A stretch of DNA of 16,738 nucleotides from RECO01 sp050485385. Its GTDB lineage: Bacteria; Pseudomonadota; Alphaproteobacteria; Geminicoccales; Geminicoccaceae. The DNA lies in NCBI GenBank assembly GCA_050485385.1, contig JBJHBG010000109.1:1-16738 (forward strand), given 5' to 3'. This document shows, piece by piece, positions 15,572-16,738 of this stretch. The notes under the pieces are model-generated. The model was not told the origin of the DNA. It was given only the letters and a program-made list of their open reading frames with translations, and did no database searches. The stretch's first letter is position 1; every line of letters starts with the position of its first letter. The position numbers and the translations under genes were made by a program.

Positions 15572-15595
15572 CCCCGCGCCCGACCGGGCGCGGGG
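15572..15595 (+). other. Intercistronic 10-bp perfect hairpin after the binding-protein gene
   Basis: CCCCGCGCCC (15572-15581) and GGGCGCGGGG (15586-15595) pair perfectly around the 4-base loop GACC. It lies 9 bases after the binding-protein stop and about 30 before the permease start, with no T-run. Such hairpins commonly stabilise the upstream part of the message and attenuate downstream genes, so more binding protein than permease is made. Full termination is less likely because the permease genes have no promoter that I can see. Confidence 0.65.
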
Positions 15596-15624
15596 AGCCC
15601 CACTAGCGGAGGAAGCCCGCTCAG

Positions 15625-16565
15625 ATGCTCGCCTTCGTCGGCCGCCGCGTCCTGATCGCGATCCCGACCCTGCTCTTGATCACCGTCTTCGTCTTCTCGC
15701 TGCAGCTCCTGTTGCCGGGCGACCCGGCACTGGCGCTCGCCGGCGAGGAGCGGGATCCGGCGGTGATCGCCCAGATCCGGGAGCAGTTCCACCTGAACGA
15801 GCCCCTGGTCGTGCAGTATTGGCTGTGGCTCCAGGGCGTCGTGCAGGGCGACCTCGGCATGTCGCTGAAGACGGGCATGCCGGTTTCGACGCTGATCGCG
15901 CAGAAGCTGCCGGTGACCATCCAGCTCGCCGTCATGGCGATGTGCATCGCCCTGATGATCGGCGTGCCGGCGGGCATCCTCTCGGCCGTCAGGAAGGGCA
16001 CCGCGTGGGACATGGGCGCCAACGTGGTGGCGCTCTCCGGCATCTCGATCCCGAACTTCTGGCTCGGGATCATGCTCATCATGCTGATCTCGGTGAACCT
16101 CGGCTGGCTGCCGGCGTCGGGCTACGTCAACCCGTTCGAGGACCCGGTCAGGAGCTTCCAGACCATGATCATGCCGGCCTTCGTGCTCGGCACCGCGATT
16201 GCCGGCGTGATGATGCGCCACACCCGCAGCGCCATGCTCCAGGTGCTGCGCCAGGACTACGTGCGCACCGCCCGCGCCGGCGGCCTGCGCGAGCGCGTCG
16301 TGATCATGCGCCACGCGCTCAGGAACGCGCTGATTCCCGTCGTCACCATGGGCACGCTCCAGTTCGGCGAGTTGTTGGCGGGAGCGGTCCTGACCGAGCG
16401 GTCTTCACCATCCCCGGCTTCGGCAAGCTGATCGTCGATGCCGTCTTTACCCGCGACTATGCCGTGGTGCAGGGCGTCGTGCTGGTGACGGGCTTCGTCT
16501 ACGTCATGCTGAACCTCTTGGCCGACGTGCTCTACGTCGTCCTCAACCCCCGCATGCGGACCTGA
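15625..16565 (+). CDS. Peptide ABC transporter permease, DppB/OppB-like, with apparent frameshift
   Basis: An inner-membrane permease with about six TM segments. The N-terminal RRVLIAIPTLLLITVFVFSL is typical of DppB, followed by LLPGDPALAL and the conserved EAA-type cytoplasmic loop YVRTARAGGLRERVVIMRHA. From ATG 15625 the frame stops at 16431 after 268 residues, with the odd end ERSSPSPASAS. The expected family sequence VFTIPGFGKLIVDAVFTRDY continues in the -1 frame from about 16401 to TGA 16565. Restoring one base at about 16399-16402 gives about 313 residues, normal for DppB. No slippery heptamer is present, so a true one-base deletion or a sequence error is likelier than programmed shifting. 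GGAGGA lies at 15608-15613, 11 bases before the ATG. Confidence 0.85.
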
Positions 16566-16568
16566 GCG

Positions 16569-16738
16569 ATGGCGAGCGTGTCCCTGCCCTCGGCCGACGA
16601 CCGCAGCTCCCGCACCTGGCGCCGGCTGCGCCGCCATCCGGGGGCCTTGATCGGCGGCACGGTCGTGCTGCTGTTCGTCACCGTGGCGCTGCTCGCCCCC
16701 TGGCTCGCCCCCTACGATCCGACGGCGACGAGTTGGAC
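16569..16738 (+). CDS. Peptide ABC transporter permease, DppC/OppC-like (N-terminal part)
   Basis: The gene runs off the right edge after 56 complete codons. The start ASVSLPSADD is followed by TWRRLRRHPGALIGGTVVLLFVTVALLAPWLAPYDP, which is the typical DppC opening: a basic stretch, an R-H-P-x-A-x-I-G motif, the first membrane segment and the LAP-x-L-A-P-YDP periplasmic boundary. The ATG lies three bases after the end of the permease gene; no strong ribosome site precedes it, so translational coupling is probable. If the upstream frameshift is real, coupling could also be affected because ribosomes would stop 138 bases earlier. It completes the two-permease set of the importer. Confidence 0.92.
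   Translation, partial: MASVSLPSADDRSSRTWRRLRRHPGALIGGTVVLLFVTVALLAPWLAPYDPTATSW

Noticed and set aside
16396..16431. Programmed -1 frameshift in the permease gene
   Set aside because: The bases around the shift (GAG CGG TCT) do not form a slippery heptamer, and a programmed shift in this permease family is not known to me.
1..16738. CRISPR arrays, tRNA or rRNA genes, phage genes
   Set aside because: No regularly spaced direct repeats, cloverleaf-like segments or phage structural motifs were seen on either strand.

Overview
The window reads as chromosomal DNA from a high-GC alphaproteobacterium, probably Rhodospirillales-like. That placement rests on base composition, strong C/G third positions, protein style and gene order; no RNA gene is present to confirm it. 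Nearly all of it is protein-coding and concerned with uptake and breakdown of peptides, amino-acid amides and dicarboxylates.

Region 1 (1-213): the C-terminal end of an apparent transposase and a putative insertion-sequence end, then two strong hairpins lying between convergent genes.

Region 2 (214-8688, minus strand): a compact six-gene operon read right to left: glutaminase, MFS transporter, L-asparaginase, M20 dipeptidase, AbgT-family transporter, and an SLC13-type transporter with two RCK_C domains. Three junctions overlap by 1-4 bases and the other two gaps are 19 and 29 bases, so one transcript is likely. Together the genes look like a scavenging module: amides and dipeptides are taken up or cut, ammonia is released, and Glu/Asp-type dicarboxylates result. 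No regulator lies inside it. The combination is unusual and is the most interesting feature of the window.

Region 3 (8689-9453): the operon's upstream region and then a decayed glycosyltransferase gene on the plus strand. It lacks its N-terminus, has a degraded DxD motif, and carries an in-frame TGA where relatives have Trp.

Region 4 (9476-16738): a dipeptide/oligopeptide ABC transporter locus. A solute-binding protein on the minus strand diverges from a plus-strand operon of a GntR/FCD regulator, two ATPases (DppD- and DppF-like), a second paralogous solute-binding protein, a DppB-like permease and the start of a DppC-like permease. The first four plus-strand genes are joined by 4-base overlaps. 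A 10-bp perfect hairpin separates the binding-protein gene from the permeases. The DppB-like permease has an apparent one-base frameshift near its C-terminus, which either disables the transporter or is a sequence error.
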